A DNA stretch of 64,000 nucleotides from assembly GCF_902859595.1 (NCBI RefSeq), contig NZ_CADIJQ010000009.1, forward strand, positions 124,001 to 188,000, written 5' to 3'. The position numbers were made by a program, and so were the translations under genes. Within the stretch, counting starts at the first letter, position 1. Every line of letters begins with the position of its first letter. This document shows, one piece after another, positions 34,601-41,843 of this stretch. The stretch comes from Achromobacter kerstersii. GTDB taxonomy: Bacteria; Pseudomonadota; Gammaproteobacteria; Burkholderiales; Burkholderiaceae_B. A model generated the notes under the pieces. It was not told where the DNA came from. It saw nothing but the letters and a program-made list of their open reading frames with translations, and made no database searches.

Positions 34601-37600
34601 GCCGGCTGATCATCGGCGCGTTGCCGATGGTGCAGTACGGGCAGGGCGGGCGTTTCTACACCTTCCAGGCGTCCGCCAACAACGTCGTGCTGCGGGCCGG
34701 TGCGCAACTGACGGGGCCGGAAGTGCTGATCTCGTCGCGCACGATCGAACTTGAGGCGGGCGCGGGCATTTCAACGCTGGGCCGGGGTGCGCCGTCGGTG
34801 GATTCGTCCAGCGGCTACGCCTTCCAGCCCGGCAAGGCCAGTTTGCTGGCGGTATCGAATGGCCGTCTGGACGTGCTGGCGCCCGACGCGCTGGCCTCGG
34901 GCGCCATCCGCGTCGGCACCTGCGCGGCGTCGGCTTGCGACGGCGTGACGCGTCTGTATTCCGAAGGCACCATCGCCGCCGCCACCAACGGCACGTTTGA
35001 TCTGGGCGAGCAGGTGCGCTACGGCACCCGCAACCTGGCGTTGGCCGTGGGCGCAGTGAACGCCGGTACGGCCGAGGCGCTGGCGGACGCGGCGGCGCGC
35101 GGCATCTTGCCCAGCGGGCTGACGCTGAACCAGGACATCCTGGGCCGTCTGCTGCGTGGCGACACCAGCACGGGTGCGCCCGCGCTGGAAGTCCTGACGC
35201 TGACCGCGCGCGAAGCCATGAACTTCTACGGCACCGTGGCGCTGGACACGCGCGACCCTGTCACCGGCAAATACAGCCTGGCCACGCTGGCGCTTGGCAC
35301 GCCCGCCATCTATGGCTATGGCGACGCGGGCGACGAGGCCAGCATCCGCACGCAAAACCTGATCTGGAACGGCGCCACACAAGCGCCCGGCGCAGTGGTG
35401 GCGGGCGGCGCCGGCACGGGTAAAGGCACGCTGCGACTCGACGCCGAACGCATCGAATTCGGCTACGCGCAAGGCGCCCAGCCGGATGGCCAGGATGACA
35501 ACGCGCGCTTGGCGTTGGGCTTTGCCAACGTCAACTTGAACGCCAGCGACCGCATCACGGCCAACCATCGCGGCAGCCTGTCGGTCTACGTATCGCAAGG
35601 CGCGTTCGACAGCACGACGGGACGCTACGCCTATAGCGGCGGCAACTTGAATCTGAATACGCCGCTGCTGACCGGCGGGGCGAGCTCCGTCAACCGGCTC
35701 ACCGCGGGCGGCGATGTGCGTCTGGCGGCGATGCCGGGCGGGCAAGCGGCGGCGGTGCAGGACTTGGGGGGCGAGATCAGTCTGTCTGGCGCGAATGTGC
35801 AGATCGACGGCCGGATCGTGCTGCCCAGCGGCAAGCTGACGGTGCAAGGGCGCGATGGCGTCACGCTGACGGGCGCATCGCAGATTGACCTGTCCGGGCG
35901 CGCCATCGCGTTCAACGATGTGATGCGCTACAGCTGGGGCGGTGACGTCATCCTGGAAAGCAGCCAGGGCAGCATCCGGCAGGAAGGCGGGGCGTTGATC
36001 GATGTGTCGGCGCAGCAGAACAACGCGGGCAGCCAGCGGGCCGACGCGCTCGCGGCGTCAGCCGGGGTGGTGGACCTGCAAGGCCGCATTCTGGGCGCAA
36101 GCTCGGGGTACTACGATGCGGGCGGCACCGCCGTGCCGTACCGCGCGGGCAGCATCGATATCCGCGCGCAGCATCTGGGGGCGGCGGGTTCGCTCAGCAC
36201 CGATTTCGACGCCTTGAACCAGCGCTTGAATGACGGTGGTGTCACCGGCGCGCGCAGCTTCCAGTTCAAGCAAGGCAGCCTGACGGTGGGCAATACGCTG
36301 CGCGCCAACGACATCAACCTGTCGATCGACAGCGGAAGCCTGACGGTGGCCGGCCTGGTTGACGCCAGCGGAGAACGCGTGGGCCGCATCCGCATGGCTG
36401 CGCGGGATGGGCTGACCTTGGCCTCGAACGCGGTGCTGGATGCGCACGGCACCGTGCTGCGCGTGGACAGCTACGGCAAGATCATCGACGCGCCCAACCG
36501 GGCGGTGGTGGAATTGAACGCCGGCCGCGGCGTGTTGACCTTGGCCAGCGGCGCGCGCATCGACTTGCGCCATGGCACGTCCGCCACGCCCGGCACGGGC
36601 GCGGGCCAGCACGACGGCGCATCGCGCGGCACGCTGGACTTGCTGGCGCCGCGTATTGATGCGGCCGGCAACGCGGGTATCAACGGCGGCGCGGCTGCGA
36701 CTTACGGCGATATCGCCATCGAAGCGCGCGGCCCCGTCACCATCGACGGCGCCAAGTCCATCTCGGTGGTCGCCACGCAGCGCTATGACGATGCCCGCCC
36801 CGGCGACGCGGCGGATCGTGCGAATGGCCGCAGCTATCAGATCATTGATCAGGCCTACCTGGACACCCTGCATGGCGACAGCGCAACGTTCATCGGCAAT
36901 GCGCTGGCCAACGGCAATCTGCTGAACGGCAAGCTGGCCGGTCTGAACAACGCCACCTACCGCGATGTGTTCCATCTGCGTCCGGGCGTGGAGATTGTCA
37001 GCAAGACCAGCGACGGTGATCTGGTCGTGCAAGGCGACCTGGATTTGTCGCGCTATCGCTACGCCAGCCTGAACCCGCGTTCGGCGATGACGTCCGCCTA
37101 TGGTTCGGGCGAAGCGGGTGCGCTGACGCTGCGCGCCAAGGGCAACCTGGATGTGTATGGCAGCATCAACGACGGCTTCGCGCCGCCGCAGGCCACACCC
37201 GATGATGAGCATGGCTGGATTCTGACGCCGGGTGCGCAAGCCTTTGGCGGCGACGTGGTGTTGCCGCGCGGCGGCGTCGTACTGGCGGATGGCACGGAAT
37301 TCCCGGGCGGTAAAACCCTGAACTACGCCTTGCCGTTGCAGGCGACGACGCTGGCCGCCGGCACACGCCTGCCGGTCGAAGCCGCGCTGAATCAAGCGCT
37401 GTCGATCGCCGCAGGCACGGTGTTGTCGGGCGATGTGCGCGACGCTTCGGGGCAGTTGCTGTACGCGGCGGGCAGCATCCTCAAGCAAGCGGTGGACTTG
37501 CCCGTTGGCACGCGTTTGGGCGCAGGCACCGTGCTGACGGCAGGCACCGCCATGCAGGCGTTCACGTGGCCGGCGAACGTGGCCTTGCCCAATTTGCACA

Positions 37601-40600
37601 CCACGCAAGGCTATGAGCCGAATGTGCTGCTGATGGCCGGCAGCATCACGCTCAAGCAGGGCGCCTTCATTCCGTCGCAAACGAAGCTGGTGTTTCCCGA
37701 CGGCGTGGACTATGTGGAGCTGCGCCCCGGCACGGCGGCGGATCAGCGGCGCAACTGGGCGGTGGCGCAGATGCTGCCGGCAGGCAGCCAGTCGTGGTCG
37801 GTGCAACTGGTGGCGGGCGCGGACTTGGACGCCGCCGATCCGTTGCGTGTGCTGCCCGGCCCGAACGCCGGCAAGCTCACGCTGGCCGACACGCACTACA
37901 ACGCCAGCCTGATACAAGGCGCGCGTCTGGTCTGGGCACCCGAGGCGGAGCTGTCGGGCTTTGACCCGTACTCACCCGTGCCGGAGGACCTGCTGTGGCT
38001 GTGTGACGTGATTGAAGGCCTATGCGTGCCGCCACCCGCCATCGCGTGGGGGCCGGATAACTGGTTCGGGCATCCCGCAGGCTCGCCCGTGGCGGACGAA
38101 GATCTCAAAAACTGCGAGCTATCCGCCGACCAGTGCTACGAGAACAAATCGTCGACCACGGTCACCGCGCACACGCAGAACTTCAGCGTCTTGCGCACCG
38201 GCACGGGCGACCTGAACCTAGCGGCGGGCGGCGATATCAGCCTGATGTCGGCCTATGGCGTTTACACGGCGGGTACGCAATCGGCCAACGTGGCGCCGGC
38301 TTACCAGTTGCCGCGCGGCCGCTATGAAGCCACCGTGCTGGGCGACGATCATTCGACCACGTACGAGCCCTTTGTGACGGCGGGCGCCGGCTATCAGGCG
38401 TGGTATCCGGAAGCGGGCGGCAACCTTAGCCTGTACACGGGTGGCGCCTTGCGCGGCGACGTGTGGGGCAAGTCCACGGGCGGCCCCTACGATGCGCGCG
38501 TGATCGATCCCAGCGTCGGCATCGGCAACTGGCTGTGGCGCCAAGGAACCGGCAGCGCCAACGGCGGCGACACGCCGACCGCATGGTGGATCAACTTCGG
38601 CAGCTATACCCGCGCACCGTCCGCATTCAAGGACAACACGCCGCTGCTGGTCGGCTTCACGGGCTTTGGCGCGCTGGGCGGCGGTAACGTCAGCGTGCGT
38701 GTGGATGGCGATGCGGGCAACATCGAATCGCGCGGCTCCATCAGCAACCCGCGCAGCCAGGGCCTGATCGTGGCCGTGGGCAGCACCGGCCGCGTGGCGG
38801 CAGACGGCGGCATGACGCTCACGGGTGGCGGCGACATCGACATCCGTGTGGGCGGCGGCTTGAACCCCACGCAGAGCGCGCGCGGGGTGGTGTCGTCCAC
38901 CTCGGGCCCCACGCCGTATTACGGCGAACCCGCGCTGGATCTGCAAGGCGCGCTGATCAACTTGCGCGGCCATGCGCAGTTGTCCGGCGGCGCGGTGGGC
39001 GGCCTGGACTTGCGGTACGGCAACGAAGCCAACCAGCAAGACGCCAAAGACAGCCGCGGCTACGACCCCTATGTGTCCACGCTGGCCAGCGCCACGGGCG
39101 GGCTGGTGCTGATCCCTGGCGACTCGGTCATGCGTCTGGATACGCGTGGCGATCTGGTGGTGGGCGGCGCGAGCGACCCCGGCCGTGTCGCCTTGCCGAA
39201 CAGCACCCCGTACCGCATGACGGACGGCACCTTGCGCGATGGCGGCGGCTACAGCTGGTTCTCGATGTGGACGGAGAACACGGCCATCGAACTGTCGAGC
39301 GCGGGCGGCAACCTCACGCCCAGCCGCCAGACGTCGAATAGCGCGCAAGGCCTGGCGGTGCGCACAGGGCGCAACACGTCGCCGTCGGACGGGCGCTATC
39401 TGTACCCGTCCATCCTGCGCGCCACGGCGTTTGACGGCAGCATCTATGCGGGGTTGTCGGCGGCCTATCTGAACAACGAAGATTCGGGCCTGCCGTACTC
39501 GCTGACCTTGGCGCCCGGCACGCGCGGCCAGCTGGAAATGCTGGCGGGCAATTCCATCTACGCGGGCGGTTACGCCATTAACCGCTCGGGCGCCGACCCG
39601 GCCAGCGTGGCCAGTGTGCTCCGGCCGGCCTTCTCGGGCTACGCGTCGGAGGCCAATTCGAATGTCGTCTTGGGCAACCTGGGCGAGAACGGCATCGCGG
39701 GCAGCCGTGACACCCACTTCCCCCTGTTCTATTTCGATGCGTTGACGGCCAGCACGGCGGGTTCCAATACCGTCACGCGCTTCTATGCCCGCGATGGCGA
39801 CATCGTGGGGCTGCGCACGGGCGAAGCGCTGGCGATTGTGCAGGGGCCGAATGTGGGTCAGACGTGGTACGAAGCGTCGGGGCCGGTGTGGATGATGGCG
39901 GGTCGCGACATCGTGGCATCTGGCACCGCGCCGGGCGTGTCGACCGACGTGCCATCCACCAACGGCCTGTTCTTTGGCGCAAGCGGCGCGTCGGCGACGT
40001 CCACCGGTAACCTGTTCCTGCACCGCGACGCGTTGGATGTGTCGCGCGTGTCGGCGGGCCGCGACATCCTGTACAGCTCGTTCCAGGTGGCGGGGCCGGG
40101 CGTGCTGGAAGTGTCTGCCGGCCGTCATGTGCTGATGGCGGACCGCGCGTCCATCACCAGCCTGGGCGCGGTATTGCCGGGTGACCGCCGCCCGGGCGCG
40201 GCCATCGCCGTGCAAGCGGGCGTGGGCGCCAAGGGGCCGGACTACGCGGGCTTCATCGCGCGCTATCTGGACCCGGCCATGGCGGCGGACCCCAGCCGCC
40301 CGCTGGTGGACCAGGGCCTGGCGTTCAAGACCTACGAAGCGGAACTGCTGCTGTGGCTGACGCAGCGCTACGGTTTTGCCGGCAACACGGACGACGCGCG
40401 CGCCTATTTCGCGGCGCTGCCCGCCGAGCAGCAACGCATCTTCGCGCGGCAGGTTTACTTTGCCGAGCTGCGTGCCGGTGGCCGTGAATACAACGACAAG
40501 GCCAACCCGCGCAACGGCAGCTATTTGCGCGGCCGCCAGGCCATTGCCGCGCTGTTCCCCGAGACCACGCCGGGCGCCTATCAAGGTGATCTGACGCTGT

Positions 40601-41445
40601 ATGGCGCGGCCGGAATTCGCAGCACTTTCGGCGGCGACATCCAACTGATGACGCCGGGCGGGCAGCAGGTGTTTGGCGTGGAAGGCGTGGCGCCGCCCGC
40701 CACCGCCGGCATCATCACGCAGGGCGAGGGCAACATCCAGCTGTATGCGCAGGGCAGCATCCTGCTGGGCCAAAGCCGGGTCATGACGACCTTTGGCGGC
40801 GGCATCACCGCATGGTCGGCCCAAGGCGATATCAACGCGGGCCGGGGGTCGAAGACGACGGTGTTGTACACGCCGCCCAAGCGTGTCTACGACGACGTCG
40901 GCAACGTGACCTTGTCGCCCAACGCGCCCAGCACCGGCGCGGGCATCGCCACGCTGGCGCCGCTGCCGGAAGTGCCGGCCGGCGACGTGGACCTGTACGC
41001 GCCGCTTGGCACGATTGACGCGGGGGAAGCCGGTATCCGCGTGTCGGGCAACGTGAACATCGCGGCCTTGCAGGTGGTGAACGCCGCCAACATCCAGGCG
41101 CAAGGCGACAGCGTGGGCGTGCCGGTGACGGCGTCCGTCAACACCGGCGCGTTGTCGTCCGCCAGTGCCGCCGCCACGTCCGCCGTGAACGCCGCGCAGG
41201 ATTCCGCGCAGCGTGCGCAGAACGAAGCGCGCCAGAACCAGCCGTCGGTGATCAATGTGCAGATCCTGGGGTATGGCGACGAGCCGGTGGCGGGTGCAAT
41301 CACCACCACGCCGTCGGGCGGATCGGCATCCGCCGCGCCGAAGTACGACGCCGCCAGCGCCGTACAGGTGCTGGGCGCGGGGGCGTTGGACGCCAGCGAA
41401 ACCGGGGCCTTGAGCGCGGAGGAGCGGCGCAAGCTGACGATGTGA
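28666..41445 (+). CDS. Giant filamentous-haemagglutinin-family two-partner secretion exoprotein (TpsA, PdtA-like)
   Basis: 4,259 residues. Extended signal region (RPNWRPTPLSQAVTALLIAG, cleavage near AQAQQ), TPS secretion domain at about residues 120-330 (TIEQTQSRAILNWDTFNVGR, VVGAAAKPSQIQGAI, VMVVNQNGVIFTGTSQVNAR), then thousands of residues of beta-helix-like repeats rich in Gly/Ala/Asp, and a C-terminal region of the DUF3739 type (DLYAPLGTIDAGEAGIRVSG, NVNIAALQV) preceded by a helical insertion at ~3863-3965. Start at 28666 fits AAGGG nine nt upstream; ATG 28657 is an alternative. Predicted surface or released adhesin/virulence fibre, exported by the TpsB at 41844. Three Cys pairs and a 12-bp repeat are odd features noted separately. 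Confidence 0.92.
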   Translation: MQARMSGMGSKRNTGTAPARARPNWRPTPLSQAVTALLIAGSASGAAQAQQRAFSPGWFSDKNAVQSTAQRTGRMPDGSLAGIGNSARQQAQSRQQLQRSLDNLNRTAAAVAAQQAAQAAARAAAAANNGGDAPDGLVEGGLSVAKGELAQWEGAKAATPSVENGRQIVTIEQTQSRAILNWDTFNVGRNTTLQFKQGTDDAVLNRVVGAAAKPSQIQGAIKADGTVMVVNQNGVIFTGTSQVNARNLVAAAATITDAQFREKGLYADNGTQPTFLDARGNIDVQAGALIQTAAPASSTAGGGYVLLLGKEAANAGAINTPSGQTLMAAGDSFVIKRGQGTSGNLASTTKGNEVTPGGTPGRVVNTGLMQAAMGDVTLTGGDVVQGGVVLSSTSVDTRGTVHLNALGDGGKITLAEGGTTAILLDRSGALALDSQRDGLRAPAATTAANSPIVAAGADRRELSRVEISSAGTVDFASGSITLATGGQIAVQAAKRSLVREGSILDVAGAVGVPVAMENNSVKINVQGNEQRDAPINRDSGKLNSNDIWVDARDLVLVPAGTNGYATDRWYTAGGLLEVSGYLGTQGHAVNEWMAQGGNVEFTGGDVVTRAGSQINVSGGTLDVQDGKIQQTWLRAVDGRLYEVSSAPGDLAYTGLYKGYEATHERWGQTHYFYNPLIAPKERFETGYTVGRDAGRLVIGTKSAVLEGELVGETYQGERQTAAAQAGLDGYQQSQRAAARGAQLIAGTYTPYYVKSTGALQYALGMSEATIQHVQLSDQVAAIAAGLELDAALPEDRTGILHLDTAQLNRAKLGAIKIAAQDITVKSDLTVGPSGDITLFANQVSVDATLTARAGSIRLGNVLNQFSATGAVDTFSGVAEQPNVTLSSRSRLDTRGMWTNLAMSPEQTAGMPYLNGGSVSVRSSGDIQLDAGSVIDVSSGAVLGKMNKVTGGKGGNTTIDAVAGNDGSGGVVTLGAELRGYGVEGGGTLTVVAGKVAVVGNLGEKTDAQSGAQRGAQPGVESGVESGTQPGVESGAQPAAADAELLTLAAPFFQQGYARYEVTGRKGLTVAEDARVDVLMPVSRLVSGAAGLPTGSDPSAVLDTWLPPLYQHDIVAGTATRRRGASLLLQSGRTLAPAGADTDAELTIGRGAQVNVDPGQTIQLLGAGQITVSGALTAAGGKIDIRQLRTGTLDVAESFDTAAGEVHNRSIWIGENAVLNVAGRAETGVDAQGRRYGVADAGGVIVIGGEIDHDRATATSADAYVIVRPGAVLDASGASALVDVNGVGPVQLNRDGGRISLSSYNGLHLDGTFIARAGGANASGGTLDIALETPLYRVAGEGAAGMDVQVPRELVLAAGGGSKGLNAGLNVDLKPGEADDGLRYGQTRLDSARLLAGGGFDHLGLLSNGLMSFDGDVRVATPQSLRLYAGAFSLAPEADAQTRVELASSYVRLSGLGKYAATTGVLRPRVLFADAPDVGEGTFTVRAGRLLDVGNSLSFGTQGSINRGVGGALAIARSGFDRVTLDSAGDLRFLANNDNEPRSRLWTRGDLDLIAAQIYPATGAEAEVLAGYTRKPDGTQGFDPDRSLRIGRHEGTTDALPATPYSAFGTLRLAASTVEQGGVLRAPLGAITLGDLGELMGTQRLTLLPGSVMSVSGAGLLMPYGGTTDGVSYKFKGADVSLVGVGGAIGVDGQANLRTGITLGFRDVDAMPGSVIDLSGGGELTGAGFVSGRGGSTDARYAPLVRMNPNGGFTLPGLASNPVYAIVPGAQAPVAPSGGEAGASTPGVGQQITLGAGVPGLPAGTYTLMPSTYALLPGAFRVEINGGASAGAAVAPMQMRNQSWAASGTLSTAGTNVANPLASAVILTPAKVLRTLSQYNEMSYASFVAADAVTRGVPRAMLPADARTLRLAIHPGSADGQALSFEGLANFKAAQGGFGGAVALNGGSTTVEILAAGQSPTAGFDGTSVQADALTALGASRLIIGALPMVQYGQGGRFYTFQASANNVVLRAGAQLTGPEVLISSRTIELEAGAGISTLGRGAPSVDSSSGYAFQPGKASLLAVSNGRLDVLAPDALASGAIRVGTCAASACDGVTRLYSEGTIAAATNGTFDLGEQVRYGTRNLALAVGAVNAGTAEALADAAARGILPSGLTLNQDILGRLLRGDTSTGAPALEVLTLTAREAMNFYGTVALDTRDPVTGKYSLATLALGTPAIYGYGDAGDEASIRTQNLIWNGATQAPGAVVAGGAGTGKGTLRLDAERIEFGYAQGAQPDGQDDNARLALGFANVNLNASDRITANHRGSLSVYVSQGAFDSTTGRYAYSGGNLNLNTPLLTGGASSVNRLTAGGDVRLAAMPGGQAAAVQDLGGEISLSGANVQIDGRIVLPSGKLTVQGRDGVTLTGASQIDLSGRAIAFNDVMRYSWGGDVILESSQGSIRQEGGALIDVSAQQNNAGSQRADALAASAGVVDLQGRILGASSGYYDAGGTAVPYRAGSIDIRAQHLGAAGSLSTDFDALNQRLNDGGVTGARSFQFKQGSLTVGNTLRANDINLSIDSGSLTVAGLVDASGERVGRIRMAARDGLTLASNAVLDAHGTVLRVDSYGKIIDAPNRAVVELNAGRGVLTLASGARIDLRHGTSATPGTGAGQHDGASRGTLDLLAPRIDAAGNAGINGGAAATYGDIAIEARGPVTIDGAKSISVVATQRYDDARPGDAADRANGRSYQIIDQAYLDTLHGDSATFIGNALANGNLLNGKLAGLNNATYRDVFHLRPGVEIVSKTSDGDLVVQGDLDLSRYRYASLNPRSAMTSAYGSGEAGALTLRAKGNLDVYGSINDGFAPPQATPDDEHGWILTPGAQAFGGDVVLPRGGVVLADGTEFPGGKTLNYALPLQATTLAAGTRLPVEAALNQALSIAAGTVLSGDVRDASGQLLYAAGSILKQAVDLPVGTRLGAGTVLTAGTAMQAFTWPANVALPNLHTTQGYEPNVLLMAGSITLKQGAFIPSQTKLVFPDGVDYVELRPGTAADQRRNWAVAQMLPAGSQSWSVQLVAGADLDAADPLRVLPGPNAGKLTLADTHYNASLIQGARLVWAPEAELSGFDPYSPVPEDLLWLCDVIEGLCVPPPAIAWGPDNWFGHPAGSPVADEDLKNCELSADQCYENKSSTTVTAHTQNFSVLRTGTGDLNLAAGGDISLMSAYGVYTAGTQSANVAPAYQLPRGRYEATVLGDDHSTTYEPFVTAGAGYQAWYPEAGGNLSLYTGGALRGDVWGKSTGGPYDARVIDPSVGIGNWLWRQGTGSANGGDTPTAWWINFGSYTRAPSAFKDNTPLLVGFTGFGALGGGNVSVRVDGDAGNIESRGSISNPRSQGLIVAVGSTGRVAADGGMTLTGGGDIDIRVGGGLNPTQSARGVVSSTSGPTPYYGEPALDLQGALINLRGHAQLSGGAVGGLDLRYGNEANQQDAKDSRGYDPYVSTLASATGGLVLIPGDSVMRLDTRGDLVVGGASDPGRVALPNSTPYRMTDGTLRDGGGYSWFSMWTENTAIELSSAGGNLTPSRQTSNSAQGLAVRTGRNTSPSDGRYLYPSILRATAFDGSIYAGLSAAYLNNEDSGLPYSLTLAPGTRGQLEMLAGNSIYAGGYAINRSGADPASVASVLRPAFSGYASEANSNVVLGNLGENGIAGSRDTHFPLFYFDALTASTAGSNTVTRFYARDGDIVGLRTGEALAIVQGPNVGQTWYEASGPVWMMAGRDIVASGTAPGVSTDVPSTNGLFFGASGASATSTGNLFLHRDALDVSRVSAGRDILYSSFQVAGPGVLEVSAGRHVLMADRASITSLGAVLPGDRRPGAAIAVQAGVGAKGPDYAGFIARYLDPAMAADPSRPLVDQGLAFKTYEAELLLWLTQRYGFAGNTDDARAYFAALPAEQQRIFARQVYFAELRAGGREYNDKANPRNGSYLRGRQAIAALFPETTPGAYQGDLTLYGAAGIRSTFGGDIQLMTPGGQQVFGVEGVAPPATAGIITQGEGNIQLYAQGSILLGQSRVMTTFGGGITAWSAQGDINAGRGSKTTVLYTPPKRVYDDVGNVTLSPNAPSTGAGIATLAPLPEVPAGDVDLYAPLGTIDAGEAGIRVSGNVNIAALQVVNAANIQAQGDSVGVPVTASVNTGALSSASAAATSAVNAAQDSAQRAQNEARQNQPSVINVQILGYGDEPVAGAITTTPSGGSASAAPKYDAASAVQVLGAGALDASETGALSAEERRKLTM
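31690..31773 (+). repeat. 12-bp tandem repeat encoding a tetrapeptide array in the exoprotein
   Basis: Seven consecutive 12-nt units (for example TCCGGCGCACAA, CCCGGCGTTGAA) encode (S/P/R)-G-(A/V/T)-(Q/E) repeats at residues ~1009-1036. Units keep the reading frame, so copy-number change would alter length, not switch the gene off. The stretch lacks beta-helix character and probably is a flexible linker. Confidence 0.85.
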
Positions 41446-41843
41446 CGGGGCAGGCGATGCCAGGGGCGGCCAACGCGTTGCTGGCCGTCATCCCCTTGTC
41501 ATGAGGCGGCCAGTGATCACTGGCCGCCTTTTTTTCGGCAAGAAATTCGTGCCGGGAAATTTGCGCAACGAAGCGCTAGCGCCGTCATCTTGCGCGGCCA
41601 GAATCCCAGCCGACATCCCAGCCGACATCCACGCCATGACAGCCCCCTTGAACTCCCGCCGTGATTTTTTTCATGAAGTTTTTCTTACAACGCGTGGTCT
41701 TGGGCGTGCCAGTACGTCTAGTAACAAGCAGAAGCTGTAGACGCAGGGTTGCGGGCGAAAACCGTAACGGGATTGTCGCGAAGCGCTGCACGGTAGCAGC
41801 CGGTATTTGACCGGTTTTCACACAAGGAACTGAGTGCATCGCT
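41446..41843 (+). other. Intergenic region between exoprotein and transporter genes
   Basis: 398 nt without a convincing ORF. It holds a strong intrinsic terminator (41505-41535), a 12-bp tandem duplication CCCAGCCGACAT (41605-41628) and an A+T-richer stretch around 41660-41730 that may carry a promoter for the tpsB-exbB-exbD-tonB genes. No clear -35/-10 pair could be fixed. Confidence 0.6.
41505..41535 (+). terminator. Strong rho-independent terminator after tpsA
   Basis: A perfect 24-bp palindrome (41505-41528; half-site GGCGGCCAGTGA) directly followed by seven T (41529-41535), 60 nt after the exoprotein stop. It should end most exoprotein transcripts, so the downstream transporter genes need read-through or their own promoter. 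Confidence 0.88.

Noticed and set aside
38218-41103. 961-codon open frame on the minus strand inside the exoprotein gene
   Set aside because: Antisense shadow of a high-G+C gene; Arg/His/Gln-rich composition, no family similarity, and the plus-strand frame is clearly the haemagglutinin-family protein. The same holds for long minus-strand frames at 36058-37917, 43521-45857 and 46622-48847.
41605-41628. 12-bp tandem duplication CCCAGCCGACAT as a regulatory array
   Set aside because: Only two copies, no promoter elements in fixed relation; noted but not interpretable.
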